Below are positions 43,553 to 53,083 of a stretch of DNA of 64,000 bases, in pieces; position 1 is the stretch's first letter, and each line of letters begins with the position of its first letter. Source of the DNA: Photobacterium gaetbulicola Gung47. GTDB taxonomy: Bacteria > Pseudomonadota > Gammaproteobacteria > Enterobacterales > Vibrionaceae. The stretch lies in contig CP005974.1 of the NCBI GenBank assembly GCA_000940995.1, positions 3,348,001 to 3,412,000 of the forward strand. The letters run 5' to 3'. The position numbers and the translations under genes are program-made. The notes under the pieces were generated by a model. It was not told the DNA's origin, made no database searches, and saw only the letters and a program-made list of their open reading frames with translations.

Positions 43553-44392
43553 ATGTATAAAACCCTGACCGCTTTGAGTATCAGCGCAGCATTGATGCTG
43601 CCCGTAACCAGCTATGCTGTCGACTACTCCGATGATATCCGCAAGAACGACTATAAATGGATAACATTCAACCTGATGCAAAGTATCGACAACAAGATCC
43701 CCTTTGGCTTCCAAGATGACACCTACTTTGAAATGGAGTTCGGCGGCCGCTCAGGCTGGCTTGACGTATACGGCTACCTGGATGTGTTCGACATATTCAA
43801 CTCCAGCACCTCAGACCGCAACAAGCCACAAGGCAGCGATGATTTCGCCGACAACTTTTTCTTCAAGTTTGCCCCGCGCTTGTCAATCGATGGCATGACC
43901 GGCAAAGACTTGTCGTTTGGTCCGGTACAGGAACTCTATATTTCCACCGTCACCAACGTCGGCGATAACGCGTTGTTTGAACATTACATCGGGCTGGGCT
44001 CTGACATCGAGATGCCCTGGTTCGGCAAGATGGGACTCAATACCTATGCCCGCTATGTGCGCGAGAACTTCGGCGCCGCTAACGAGGGCAAATGGGACGG
44101 TTACATGGTGTCGACCAACTGGTTCAAGCCCTGGTACACCTTTGCCAGCGGCCATTTTGTCACCTATCAAGGCTACTTGGATTATAAATTCGGCGCATCA
44201 AAGATAACCGATGATCCAAACCGTAGTACTACGTCAATTGAGTGGTTCAATGGTATCTATTACCATACCCCTCAATGGGCTTTTGGCTACGGCCTCAAAT
44301 ATTATGACAATATGGCTCTGTTCAAAGATGGTGGGATAGCCGGCGAAACGACAGGATTTGGCCACTACCTCTCGGCCAACTATAAATTCTGA
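43553..44392 (+). CDS. Second OmpK-like porin (paralogue)
   Basis: This 279-residue product repeats the layout of the first OmpK: signal peptide (MYKTLTALSISAALMLPVTSYA), DYSDDIRKNDYKWITFNLMQ, EMEFGGRSGWLDVYGYLDVFD, KDLSFGPVQELYI, STNWFKPWYTFASGHFVTYQGYLDYKFG and C-terminal SANYKF. It differs by longer loops after the first strands (NSSTSDRNKPQGSDD) and in the second half. It lies 307 bases after the first copy, with its own upstream region. Tandem copies suggest duplication and divergence, possibly for other substrates or phage avoidance. Confidence 0.9.
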   Translation: MYKTLTALSISAALMLPVTSYAVDYSDDIRKNDYKWITFNLMQSIDNKIPFGFQDDTYFEMEFGGRSGWLDVYGYLDVFDIFNSSTSDRNKPQGSDDFADNFFFKFAPRLSIDGMTGKDLSFGPVQELYISTVTNVGDNALFEHYIGLGSDIEMPWFGKMGLNTYARYVRENFGAANEGKWDGYMVSTNWFKPWYTFASGHFVTYQGYLDYKFGASKITDDPNRSTTSIEWFNGIYYHTPQWAFGYGLKYYDNMALFKDGGIAGETTGFGHYLSANYKF

Positions 44393-44505
44393 CCGGTTCC
44401 CCATCTAACTTCTGCCTACCTCCGCTCAGGGAAGAGCGGAACACTCTCTTCTCATTTCCATCAGTGATATCATCACGCTAAAGAAACGAAACACGGAAGC
44501 ACGTT

Positions 44506-45420
44506 GTGAAGATCACCATTCTCGGTGCAGGTGCCATCGGCAGGCTGTGGGGCTGCAAACTTGCCGCAAAAAACGAAGTCCACTTCTGGACGCGTGATAA
44601 CAAACAGCAACTATCGATTCATCTATCAGGCACTGACGCGACAGCCAATATCACGTCAGAAGCCAGCTATCAGTTTGACGCTAACCAGCCGCCTCAGCTC
44701 AGTAGCAGTGAGCTGTTGCTAGTTACCGTCAAAGCGTTTCAGGTACAACCCGCTATTCAAGCGGTCAAAGCCCACCTGAGACCCAGTACCGTCGTCGTCG
44801 TCATGCACAACGGCATGGGGAGCCAGCAAACCCTAATGGAAATGCTTCCTGATAATCCTATCATTTATGCCACAACAGCACAGGCCGCGTTCCGTCCAAG
44901 CGAGGGAGAAGTACGCCATACCGGTATCGGTCCAACCCTATTGGGCGGCATCACTGCTCAGGGAAATCGCTTACAGCACCTGGGCCAGCTCTTTGATGAT
45001 GCCCTTTCCCCTTGCCAGTGGCAGGACGACATCAACCTCCCCTTATGGCGCAAGCTGGCGATAAACTGCGCCATCAATCCGCTAACCGCCCTCCATAATT
45101 GCAAAAATGGTGAGCTGGCACTGGCACAGTTTGATACCGAACTTACCAATATTTGCCAGGAAGTAGCTGAGGTCATGACCGCAGAGGGCTACCCAGTGGC
45201 AGGCTCTGAACTCCGGCAACAGGTCGACACGGTGATAAAAGCAACGGCAGGCAACTTTTCTTCCATGAATCAGGACGTTTGCCATCAAAGACAGACTGAA
45301 ATCGACTATATTAGCGGATATCTTATTGCCCGGGCGGCAGCACACCAGATCGCTGTGCCTTGCAACCAACGCCTGTGGCAAGCAATAAAAGAACTGGAGA
45401 AACAATACCATGACCAATGA
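44506..45420 (+). CDS. panE: 2-dehydropantoate 2-reductase
   Basis: PanE reduces ketopantoate to pantoate with NADPH on the way to coenzyme A. The 304-residue product has the nucleotide loop ILGAGAIGRLWGCKLA, VTVKAFQVQPA (catalytic Lys), HNGMGSQQ, and the second-domain motif WRKLAINCAINPLTAL. The start is a GTG at 44,506 preceded by GGAAG. It overlaps yajL by 11 bases, the arrangement seen in E. coli. Confidence 0.95.
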   Translation: MKITILGAGAIGRLWGCKLAAKNEVHFWTRDNKQQLSIHLSGTDATANITSEASYQFDANQPPQLSSSELLLVTVKAFQVQPAIQAVKAHLRPSTVVVVMHNGMGSQQTLMEMLPDNPIIYATTAQAAFRPSEGEVRHTGIGPTLLGGITAQGNRLQHLGQLFDDALSPCQWQDDINLPLWRKLAINCAINPLTALHNCKNGELALAQFDTELTNICQEVAEVMTAEGYPVAGSELRQQVDTVIKATAGNFSSMNQDVCHQRQTEIDYISGYLIARAAAHQIAVPCNQRLWQAIKELEKQYHDQ

Positions 45421-46033
45421 CAGCGCCCGCCCAAAAACGATCAGGGTAGCGGTATGCATTGCCCCGGGTACCGAAGAAATGGAAGCCGTGACCACCATAG
45501 ATATGCTGGTACGCGCCGGTTTCTCGGTAACTACCGCCAGTGTCGCCTCGGATGGTGCCTTGATCATGGAGGGCTCGCGCGGCATCAAGCTGGTCGCCGA
45601 TACCGCCTTGGTCAATATTGCCGATGAGCCGTTTGACTGCGTGGTCCTGCCGGGCGGCCTCGGCGGGGCCGAATGCTTCCGCGACAGCCCGCTGCTGGTT
45701 GAATTTGTCAAACAGCATAAATACGACGGCAAATTAGTCGCCGCCATTTGCGCTGCCCCAGCCTTGGTGCTTGAGCACCACCAGCTCTATCCCGACGCAC
45801 TGATGACCGCGCACCCAAGCTTCCACGACCATATCCCGGCCGAGCGCCTGCGTACCAAGCGAGTGGTTTACGACATCAATCACCGTCTACTGACCAGCCA
45901 AGGGCCGGGGACAGCGATGGAATTCGCGTTTGAGATCATCAACCACCTGGCCGGCAAGGAAAAGGCCGCCGAGGTCGCGGAGCCGATGGTGGTGTGGCCG
46001 AATATGCACTACACGGTTTTACCTAGAAAATAA
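45410..46033 (+). CDS. yajL: DJ-1/PfpI-family protein YajL
   Basis: YajL is a small DJ-1-like protein linked to protection of proteins from oxidative or carbonyl damage. The 207-residue product has VAVCIAPGTEEMEAVTTIDMLVRAG, VVLPGGLGGAE and the nucleophile elbow AAICAAPALVL with the conserved cysteine. It overlaps panE by 11 bases, and a terminator follows. Confidence 0.94.
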   Translation: MTNDSARPKTIRVAVCIAPGTEEMEAVTTIDMLVRAGFSVTTASVASDGALIMEGSRGIKLVADTALVNIADEPFDCVVLPGGLGGAECFRDSPLLVEFVKQHKYDGKLVAAICAAPALVLEHHQLYPDALMTAHPSFHDHIPAERLRTKRVVYDINHRLLTSQGPGTAMEFAFEIINHLAGKEKAAEVAEPMVVWPNMHYTVLPRK

Positions 46034-46083
46034 CACCAAGGAAATAGGGCCGAGGAAATTAGTCCTGCCCGAGGTACAGACAT

Positions 46084-46115
46084 AAAAAAACGAGAACCTT
46101 ACGGTTCTCGTTTTT
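46084..46115 (+). terminator. Terminator of yajL
   Basis: AAAACGAGAACC and GGTTCTCGTTTT pair around TTAC with T residues following. Confidence 0.92.
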
Positions 46116-46120
46116 GTTTT

Positions 46121-46160
46121 GGTTCTGTGGTTCTGTGGTTCTGTGGTTCTGTGGTTCTGT
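46121..46160 (+). repeat. Tandem repeat of five GGTTCTGT units
   Basis: Five perfect copies of the octamer GGTTCTGT lie directly after the yajL terminator, between the convergent genes yajL and thiI. The rest of the gap up to 46,314 holds no gene. Confidence 0.95.
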
Positions 46161-46314
46161 GGACAGATTTCCCAAACCATGATTATTGTCAACCATCAGC
46201 TTTTTACATTCAAAAAGCTAATGTCAGAACAATCATATAGACACAGTATCTAACTTTCTATGGACCGCCTTTAAACCCATAGGGCCATAGCACCACAGTA
46301 CCATCGCATCGCTC

Positions 46315-47763
46315 TTACGGACGATACACCTTGACGTTATCAAAGCCGTTCTCTTTCAGGTACAGCGCCTGAAGACGGCTCATTACGCCACGGTCACAGT
46401 ACAGCAGGTACGTTTTGTCCTGCGGCAGATCGCCAAACTGGGTCGCCAGCTTGTAGAACGGAAGGTGCTTCACATCGACATTGTCGATTTCCAGCGGGTT
46501 CTCGTCCTCTTCATCCGGGCTACGGATATCCAGTACCACGGCGTCGGTCTCGATCTGGTCGACCAGCTCGATTTCCGGTGCCTGCTCCTGGCTCTCTTTT
46601 TCGATGTCACGGATATCAATCACACGCGCCTCAGTGACCACTCGCTCAAGAACAGTAAAATCGAACTTCGCTTCCTCGGCTTCCAGCTTCTCTTTCACCG
46701 CTTTGACTGTCGGGCTCTTGGAAATCACACCACAGAACTCAGGCATGGTCTTGGCAAAATCTTCGGTACCGATCTGGCGGGCAACATCGATAATGTCTTC
46801 CTTATCCCAGTTGATCAGCGGACGCAGGATCAGCGTATCGGTCACGTTATCGATATGACGTAGGTTAGTCAGCGTCTGGCTCGATACCTGGCCCAGAGCT
46901 TCACCGGTTACCAACGCTTCGATACCAAAGCGCTCAGCAACCATACCCGCTGCACGCATGAACATGCGCTTAAGCACAACGCCCATCTGGCCGTCATCAA
47001 TGTTTTCAAGGATCTCGCCGACTACCGGTTCGAAGTCGATGGCAATAAACTTGACCTTAGCGGATGAACCGAATTTCTTCCACAAGAAGTGGGAAACCTG
47101 CTTCACGCCGATTTCGTGCGCTGGACCGCCTAGGTTGAAGAAGCAGTAATGGACTTTGCTGCCGCGCTTGATATGCAAGTAGCTCGACACACCCGAGTCG
47201 AAACCACCGGAGATCAAGCTCAATACGTCTTCCTGGGTCCCCAGCGGGAAGCCACCTAACCCTTTATGGCGGGCTAGGATCTGGTTAAGCTTGTCGTTCT
47301 GGACTTCGACACGCACCGTCACATCCGGGTTCTTCAGCTTCACCGATGCCGACTCAATCGCTTGGTTCAAACCGCCCCCGACGTAACGCTCCAGCTCAAT
47401 CGAGGTAAAGTCATGCTTACCGGTACGTTTGGCACGCACACAGAAAGTCTTGCCTTCTAGGCTGTCACCAACATGGGCCAGCGTCTGCTCGTAGATATCG
47501 TGCAGATCGGTAAAATCCGTTTGCTTAACTTCCAATGTATGGTGAATACCCGGAGTCTGGGTCAAGACAGCCAACACTTCTTCACGCAGGCTCTCGTCTT
47601 TTGGCACCACTTCAATGTGGCTGCGGCGGTTGTATACCGCAATAGAATCAGACAGACGCTGAAGGATAATGCGAATGTTACATTCTAAGATTCTGGTAAA
47701 ACGCTTACGTACGGATTCACTCTTTACGAAAATCTCAGGATGGGGTTTAACGATAAATTTCAT
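46315..47763 (-). CDS. thiI: tRNA 4-thiouridine synthase and thiazole sulphur carrier enzyme
   Basis: ThiI makes 4-thiouridine at position 8 of tRNA and passes sulphur to thiamine synthesis. The ATG at 47,763 (MKFIVKPHPEIFVKS) gives 482 residues: an N-terminal ferredoxin-like and THUMP region, a PP-loop domain with SLISGGFDSGVSSY, and a C-terminal rhodanese domain with LLYCDRGVMSRL carrying the active cysteine. The full three-part form is present, as in E. coli. It faces yajL and lies convergent to it. Confidence 0.96.
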   Translation of the reverse strand: MKFIVKPHPEIFVKSESVRKRFTRILECNIRIILQRLSDSIAVYNRRSHIEVVPKDESLREEVLAVLTQTPGIHHTLEVKQTDFTDLHDIYEQTLAHVGDSLEGKTFCVRAKRTGKHDFTSIELERYVGGGLNQAIESASVKLKNPDVTVRVEVQNDKLNQILARHKGLGGFPLGTQEDVLSLISGGFDSGVSSYLHIKRGSKVHYCFFNLGGPAHEIGVKQVSHFLWKKFGSSAKVKFIAIDFEPVVGEILENIDDGQMGVVLKRMFMRAAGMVAERFGIEALVTGEALGQVSSQTLTNLRHIDNVTDTLILRPLINWDKEDIIDVARQIGTEDFAKTMPEFCGVISKSPTVKAVKEKLEAEEAKFDFTVLERVVTEARVIDIRDIEKESQEQAPEIELVDQIETDAVVLDIRSPDEEDENPLEIDNVDVKHLPFYKLATQFGDLPQDKTYLLYCDRGVMSRLQALYLKENGFDNVKVYRP

Positions 47764-47928
47764 AACACGCTTCGCTACACTGGGCCAAACAATACCAAAA
47801 AGGATCAAAGGCGCGGATTATACAGCAAGCAGGCTGTTGCTGAAACAAGGATATATAGTCAAGCTACTTAAATATAGTGTAGGCATATTTTCATTTAGCG
47901 TTAGCCAGTTGCTTATCCCCAAACAAAC

Positions 47929-47958
47929 AAAGGCCGTCTCCTGCTCGGGAGACGGCCT
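47929..47958 (-). terminator. Terminator of pomAB
   Basis: On the minus strand AGGCCGTCTCC and GGAGACGGCCT form an 11-bp stem followed by TTTG. It lies 20 bases after the pomB stop. Confidence 0.85.
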
Positions 47959-47979
47959 GTAAAATCACACCAAGCCGGC

Positions 47980-48900
47980 TTACTGAGTACCGCGACTGGA
48001 AATTTCTTCGCTGTAGTGGGGCTCGCCCTGCATGATGGAAATTTCTACCCGACGGTTGGCCTTGCGCGCATCCGGGGTGCTGTTGTCGTTCAGTGGCTGG
48101 GTATCGGCCAGGCCAACCACCCGCAGCCTTTGATGGTCGAAGCCATCAACCTGCTCCATCTCCTGCGCGACCGACACCGCGCGCTGGGCAGAGAGGTCCC
48201 AGTTAGAGCGATAAAGCTCTGAGTCCAATTTTTGGTTGTCGGTATGGCCACTGACGCGGATCACCCCCGGCACGTCTTTGACCAAATCCGCCACCTGGCG
48301 GATCAGCGGACGGAATTTCGGCTGCAAGAAGGCCGATCCTTCCGGGAAGGCACCCTTCTCCTTGATGCGGATCACCACCTGCTGGCCGAGGTTCTCCACC
48401 TCGATGGCCCCTTCTTCCACTTCGCGGTTCAGGGCCTGCTTGAGTACCTCGAGCAACTGCTCTTGGGCTTCGGACATTTCCGACTCGTTGTTCTGGTTTT
48501 GCTGGGTCGCGATTTCTGCACTCTGACCACCGGTCAGCTTGCCGGCATCACGCTTGGTCCCGCCTGCCCGGTCGGAATCCCCTTCGTGGAAATCCAAGGT
48601 ACGCTGGGTCATGTCGATGGTCTGCTGCATGATCACCTCAATCGGTGTCGGCTCGGGCCGACCCGGGCGGAACTCCTGGGCGATCACACTGGTGCCCTTG
48701 GGAATATCCTTCACCTCCAGCATATTCTGCACCCCGAACGCAAATTTCATCGAACCGGCGATCTGCTTGAACTTCAGCACGTCCATTTCAGAAAAGGACA
48801 GCAGCAGAACAAAGAAACACATCAGCAGCGACATCAAGTCGGCAAAAGTGCCCATCCACTGTGGCAGGCCCGGAGGGGGACATTTATGTTCTTCTTCCAT
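47980..48900 (-). CDS. pomB: Sodium-driven flagellar stator protein PomB
   Basis: PomB and PomA form the sodium channel that drives the polar flagellum. The 306-residue product has a single membrane helix with the ion-binding Asp21 (WMGTFADLMSLLMCFFVLLLSFSEMD) and a periplasmic OmpA-like domain that grips peptidoglycan (IRVSGHTDNQKL, NWDLSAQRAVSVA, NRRVEISI). It starts 9 bases after pomA. Confidence 0.95.
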   Translation of the reverse strand: MEEEHKCPPPGLPQWMGTFADLMSLLMCFFVLLLSFSEMDVLKFKQIAGSMKFAFGVQNMLEVKDIPKGTSVIAQEFRPGRPEPTPIEVIMQQTIDMTQRTLDFHEGDSDRAGGTKRDAGKLTGGQSAEIATQQNQNNESEMSEAQEQLLEVLKQALNREVEEGAIEVENLGQQVVIRIKEKGAFPEGSAFLQPKFRPLIRQVADLVKDVPGVIRVSGHTDNQKLDSELYRSNWDLSAQRAVSVAQEMEQVDGFDHQRLRVVGLADTQPLNDNSTPDARKANRRVEISIMQGEPHYSEEISSRGTQ

Positions 48901-48909
48901 CTGCCCTTC

Positions 48910-49671
48910 TTAATCGTCAACGTTGATAGTACGTTTTTTCTCGTTGAGGTAGTTCTTCAAATAGCTGTCGATAACCCGCGGGTTCTGGCCATCCTGAATC
49001 GCCAGCACCCCATCGAGGATCAGGCGGCGGTTGAGCTTTTCCTCATCTTTGCGCAGCCCCAGCTTCGCCGCAATGGGCAGCATCACCATGTTGGCCAAAA
49101 TCGCCCCGTACAGGGTAGTCAGAAGGGCAACTGCCATCGCCGGGCCAATCGACTTAGGATCGTCCATATTCGACAGCATGGCGACCAGACCAATCAGCGT
49201 ACCGATCATCCCCATCGCCGGCGCAACATCGCCCAGCGCCTTGAAGATACTGATCCCCTGCTCGTGGCGTTCATTGGTCAAGGCGATGTCTTTTTGCAGT
49301 GTCGCCCTTACCACATCGGCGTCATGGCCATCCACCAACAAGTCAACGCCTTTGCGCAGGAAGGTATTGTCCACTTCCATTTCTTCGAGCGCGAGGAAGC
49401 CACCTTTACGGGCGGCATCGGCCATCTCGACGATTTTAGCAATCAAGTCTTCCGGGTTGTCGTTCTTGAACATAAATGCCTTGAGGGCAATTTTCGTCGC
49501 CCCCAAAAACTGGCCGACGCTATACTGCATCAATGCTACAAACAGCGAACCACAGAACACAATCAAAATAGACTGGGTATCAACGAACATGCCAAAGCTG
49601 CCGCCAAGCACCATCGCCATTATGACAAAAGCAAATGCCCCAATTAATCCTATAAGGGTTGCCAAATCCAC
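48910..49671 (-). CDS. pomA: Sodium-driven flagellar stator protein PomA
   Basis: PomA is the four-helix partner of PomB. The 253-residue product begins MDLATLIGLIGAFAFVIMAMVLGG, has the charged cytoplasmic loop that contacts the rotor (NPEDLIAKIVEMADAARKGG and NTFLRKGVDLLVDG), and helices 3-4 with GDVAPAMGMIGTLIGLVAML and AMAVALLTTLYGAILANMV. The sodium stator fits with the sodium pump NQR in this organism. The 318-base gap to xseB contains the divergent promoters; no box stands out. Confidence 0.96.
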   Translation of the reverse strand: MDLATLIGLIGAFAFVIMAMVLGGSFGMFVDTQSILIVFCGSLFVALMQYSVGQFLGATKIALKAFMFKNDNPEDLIAKIVEMADAARKGGFLALEEMEVDNTFLRKGVDLLVDGHDADVVRATLQKDIALTNERHEQGISIFKALGDVAPAMGMIGTLIGLVAMLSNMDDPKSIGPAMAVALLTTLYGAILANMVMLPIAAKLGLRKDEEKLNRRLILDGVLAIQDGQNPRVIDSYLKNYLNEKKRTINVDD

Positions 49672-49989
49672 TTGGTAGTCTCCAGTTCGTTGCTCTCAGG
49701 AATCATTTTCGAGCGAACATTGTATCTAGCCCCTTGTGACCTTTCAAAGCCACAATGCAAAAAGGGCTGCATTCGTTCATTATTCACGCTTCGGGAAGCT
49801 TCCAGACGAAACCCACCCCCGCAATTCTCTTTGCTGCACCTTGTTATCGGCACTTGGCTGCTCAGGTTTAGTCCTGCCCCAATAAAAAATGAAAAATCCT
49901 GTTTGTGACACAAATTACTGTGAGATAATTTGACCCAGAATACGCTCTACGCTATTTTTTCGAGCACTTATATAAGAAGCGACACCACT

Positions 49990-50232
49990 ATGGCAGCCAA
50001 AAAACCAGAAAATATGGCCTTTGAAGCCGCATTGGATGAACTAGACTCAATCGTCAACGAGCTGGAATCCGGTGATATTGCGCTAGAAGATGCGCTGAAA
50101 AAGTTCGAGCGCGGCATTGCTCTTGCCCGTACCAGCCAACAAAAGCTGACCCAAGCCGAACAGCGCGTTGAAATCCTGCTTCAGGCAGACGACGAAGCTC
50201 CCCTGACCAAATTTGATGCAAATAATGAATAA
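49990..50232 (+). CDS. xseB: Exodeoxyribonuclease VII small subunit
   Basis: XseB is the small subunit of exonuclease VII, which degrades single-stranded DNA. The ATG at 49,990 gives 80 residues with FEAALDELDSIVNELESGDIALEDALKKFERGI and the coiled-coil tail. Its end overlaps the start of ispA, the standard xseB-ispA-dxs order. Confidence 0.95.
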   Translation: MAAKKPENMAFEAALDELDSIVNELESGDIALEDALKKFERGIALARTSQQKLTQAEQRVEILLQADDEAPLTKFDANNE

Positions 50233-51127
50233 CACGCCATCACTGTCGCAATCACTCCAGTTTTACCAAGCGCGTAGCAACCAGCAACTCGGGGACTGGA
50301 TCGATACCCAGCCCTTTGCCGACCTACCGCTGATCAAAGCGATGAAACACGGTGCCCTGCTTGGCGGCAAACGCGCCCGTCCGTTCCTCACCTATGTGAC
50401 CGGTGAAATGCTCGGTGCCAACGTGGCTGATCTCGATACACCGGCCGCTGCGGTGGAATGCATCCATGCGTACTCACTGATCCATGATGATCTCCCGGCG
50501 ATGGATAACGACGATCTGCGCCGCGGCCAGCCGACCTGCCATGTTGCTTTCGATGAAGCGACGGCGATTCTGGCCGGTGACGCGCTGCAAACCCTGGCGT
50601 TTGATATTCTGGCCTCGGGCCCATTGAGTGCCGACGGCGAAGCCCAGCGGGTCACCATGATCCGAGAACTGGCCAAAGCCTCCGGGGCCAGCGGTATGTG
50701 TATGGGCCAGGCCCTTGATCTGGATGCTGAAGGCAAACAGGTGGGCCTTGAGCGGCTCGAAACCATCCATCGCCACAAAACCGGGGCGCTGATCCGCTGC
50801 GCGGTTCGCCTGGGAGCGCTGGCAGCCGGAGACAAAGGACTTGCTGTTCTGCCCCACCTAAATGCCTATGCCGATGCAATTGGTTTGGCGTTTCAGGTTC
50901 AAGACGATATTCTAGATGTAATAAGTGATACCGAAACCTTGGGCAAGCCGCAAGGTTCAGATATCGAGCTGGAAAAAAGTACCTATCCTGCTCTTCTCGG
51001 GTTGGATGGCGCAAAGGCAAAAGCTCAGCAACTGTACCAACAGGCACTACACGCATTGAGTGCAATCCCTTACAATACAGAACAATTAGAAGTTTTTGCC
51101 CGATACGTCATCGAGCGCAATAACTAA
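50225..51127 (+). CDS. ispA: Farnesyl diphosphate synthase
   Basis: IspA joins isopentenyl diphosphate units to give farnesyl diphosphate for quinones and lipid carriers. The product (about 300 residues) has LLGGKRARPFL, the first aspartate-rich motif HDDLPAMDNDDLRRG, GQALDL, and the second motif FQVQDDILDVISDTETLGK. I chose the ATG at 50,225 (MNNTPSLSQ), which overlaps the xseB stop; starts 9-12 bases earlier are possible. Confidence 0.95.
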   Translation: MNNTPSLSQSLQFYQARSNQQLGDWIDTQPFADLPLIKAMKHGALLGGKRARPFLTYVTGEMLGANVADLDTPAAAVECIHAYSLIHDDLPAMDNDDLRRGQPTCHVAFDEATAILAGDALQTLAFDILASGPLSADGEAQRVTMIRELAKASGASGMCMGQALDLDAEGKQVGLERLETIHRHKTGALIRCAVRLGALAAGDKGLAVLPHLNAYADAIGLAFQVQDDILDVISDTETLGKPQGSDIELEKSTYPALLGLDGAKAKAQQLYQQALHALSAIPYNTEQLEVFARYVIERNN

Positions 51128-51142
51128 AAACAGCAAAGCGCC

Positions 51143-53011
51143 GTGAATGTTATGACACTGGATATTTCAAAATACCCTCATCTGGCGTTGGCCAACACAC
51201 CAGATGAGTTACGCCTGCTGCCAGCAGAGAGCCTGCCGGCGGTGTGCGACGAGCTACGTACCTACCTACTGAACTCGGTCAGCCAGAGCAGTGGCCACTT
51301 TGCCTCTGGCCTGGGAGCCGTCGAGTTAACCGTCGCTCTGCATTATGTATACAACACCCCCTTCGATCACCTGATCTGGGATGTCGGCCACCAGGCCTAT
51401 CCGCACAAGATCCTTACCGGTCGTCGTGATCAGATGCCGACTATCCGCCAGAAAGGCGGGGTACACCCCTTCCCGTGGCGTGAAGAAAGCGAATACGATG
51501 TCCTGTCGGTCGGTCATTCGTCAACCTCGATCAGTGCCGGTCTGGGGATGGCTATCGCCGCGGAAAAAGAAGGTCTGGGCCGCAAGGTCGTCAGTGTCAT
51601 TGGTGACGGTGCCATCACCGCCGGGATGGCTTTCGAGGCAATGAACCATGCCGGTGATGTCCATTCGGACATGCTGGTGATCCTCAACGACAACGAAATG
51701 TCGATTTCGGAAAATGTCGGCGCCTTGAACAACCACCTTGCGCGCCTGCTGTCCGGTAACCTTTACACCACTATCCGTGAAGGCGGTAAAAAAGTCCTTT
51801 CCGGTGCGCCGCCGATCAAAGAGCTGGTGAGACGTGCCGAAGAGCACCTCAAGGGCATGGTGGTTCCTGGCACCATGTTCGAAGAGCTGGGCTTTAATTA
51901 CATCGGCCCAATTGACGGGCACGATGTCGAAGAGCTGGTCAAAACCCTCAAGAACATGCGCAACCTCAAGGGACCGCAGTTCCTGCACATCATGACCAAG
52001 AAAGGCAAAGGCTATGCCCCTGCCGAGGCCGATCCGATCAACTACCACGCGGTACCCAAGTTTGATCTGAGCCAGAACCCGATCCCGAAAGCGAAAAGCC
52101 AACCGACCTTCTCCAATGTCTTCGGTGACTGGCTGTGCGACATGGCCGAGCAGGATGATAAGCTGATGGCTATCACGCCGGCGATGCGCGAAGGCTCTGG
52201 CATGGTCCGCTTCTCCAAAGAGTACCCGTCGCAGTATTTTGACGTGGCAATTGCCGAGCAGCATGCCGTGACCCTGGCCACGGGTATGGCGATTGGTGGC
52301 TACCACCCGGTTGTGGCGATTTATTCGACCTTCCTGCAGCGGGGCTACGATCAGCTGATCCACGATATCGCCATTATGGATCTGCCGGTCATGTTTGCCA
52401 TCGACCGCGGCGGACTGGTCGGTGCCGACGGCCAGACCCACCAGGGGGCCTTCGACCTGAGCTTCATGCGCTGCATTCCGAATATGGTGATCATGGCGCC
52501 GAGCGATGAAAACGAGTGCCGCCAGATGCTCTACACCGGCCACCAGCACCAAGGCCCGTGTGCGGTACGTTACCCTCGCGGTAGCGGAACAGGCATTGCG
52601 CCCGCGCGAGAAATGACAGCACTGCCAATCGGTAAAGGGGTGGTTCGCCGCCAAGGCGAGAAAGTCGCTATCCTCAATTTCGGCACCATGCTGAGCTACG
52701 CGCTTGAGGCCGCCGAAAGCCTCAATGCAACCGTCGCCGACATGCGCTTTGTCAAACCGCTGGATGAGGCTCTGATCCTCGAGCTGGCTGCCAGCCACGA
52801 CGTGTTGGTCACGGTGGAAGAAAATGCCATCGCCGGCGGTGCAGGCAGCGGTGTCAACGAGTTCCTGATGAAACAGAAGGTGCTCAAGCCGGTACTGAAC
52901 CTCGGCCTGCCGGACCGCTTCATTGAACAAGGCACCCAAGCCGAACTCCATGCGATGCTGGAAATTGACGGCCCGGGGATCGAGAAACAGATCCGCGCTT
53001 ATCTCGACTAA
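51143..53011 (+). CDS. dxs: 1-deoxy-D-xylulose-5-phosphate synthase
   Basis: Dxs uses thiamine diphosphate to join pyruvate and glyceraldehyde phosphate, the first step of the non-mevalonate isoprenoid pathway. The 622-residue product shows SGHFASGLGAVELTVALHYV, WDVGHQAYPHKILTGR, the cofactor motif GDGAITAGMAFEAMNHAG, and the transketolase-like second half with DVAIAEQHAVTLATGMA. It follows ispA by 15 bases. The GTG at 51,143 or the ATG at 51,152 could be the start. A strong terminator follows. Confidence 0.97.
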   Translation: MNVMTLDISKYPHLALANTPDELRLLPAESLPAVCDELRTYLLNSVSQSSGHFASGLGAVELTVALHYVYNTPFDHLIWDVGHQAYPHKILTGRRDQMPTIRQKGGVHPFPWREESEYDVLSVGHSSTSISAGLGMAIAAEKEGLGRKVVSVIGDGAITAGMAFEAMNHAGDVHSDMLVILNDNEMSISENVGALNNHLARLLSGNLYTTIREGGKKVLSGAPPIKELVRRAEEHLKGMVVPGTMFEELGFNYIGPIDGHDVEELVKTLKNMRNLKGPQFLHIMTKKGKGYAPAEADPINYHAVPKFDLSQNPIPKAKSQPTFSNVFGDWLCDMAEQDDKLMAITPAMREGSGMVRFSKEYPSQYFDVAIAEQHAVTLATGMAIGGYHPVVAIYSTFLQRGYDQLIHDIAIMDLPVMFAIDRGGLVGADGQTHQGAFDLSFMRCIPNMVIMAPSDENECRQMLYTGHQHQGPCAVRYPRGSGTGIAPAREMTALPIGKGVVRRQGEKVAILNFGTMLSYALEAAESLNATVADMRFVKPLDEALILELAASHDVLVTVEENAIAGGAGSGVNEFLMKQKVLKPVLNLGLPDRFIEQGTQAELHAMLEIDGPGIEKQIRAYLD

Positions 53012-53044
53012 GCCGACACCCAGCGATAACAGCTACACTCCGGG

Positions 53045-53076
53045 CCCCAAGCAACTCTGGTTGCTTGGGGCTTTTT
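53045..53076 (+). terminator. Terminator of xseB-ispA-dxs
   Basis: CCCCAAGCAAC and GTTGCTTGGGG pair around TCTG and run into five T residues. Confidence 0.93.
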
Positions 53077-53083
53077 ATCTCGG

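Noticed and set aside
48232..49647. Plus-strand open frame of 471 codons antisense to pomB and pomA
   Set aside because: It lies exactly opposite two well-supported genes and across their junction, has His/Gln/Arg-rich composition typical of a shadow frame in GC-rich codons, and has no ribosome binding site.
51521..52951. Minus-strand open frame of 476 codons inside dxs
   Set aside because: It is the antisense of strongly conserved dxs coding sequence, with shadow-type composition.
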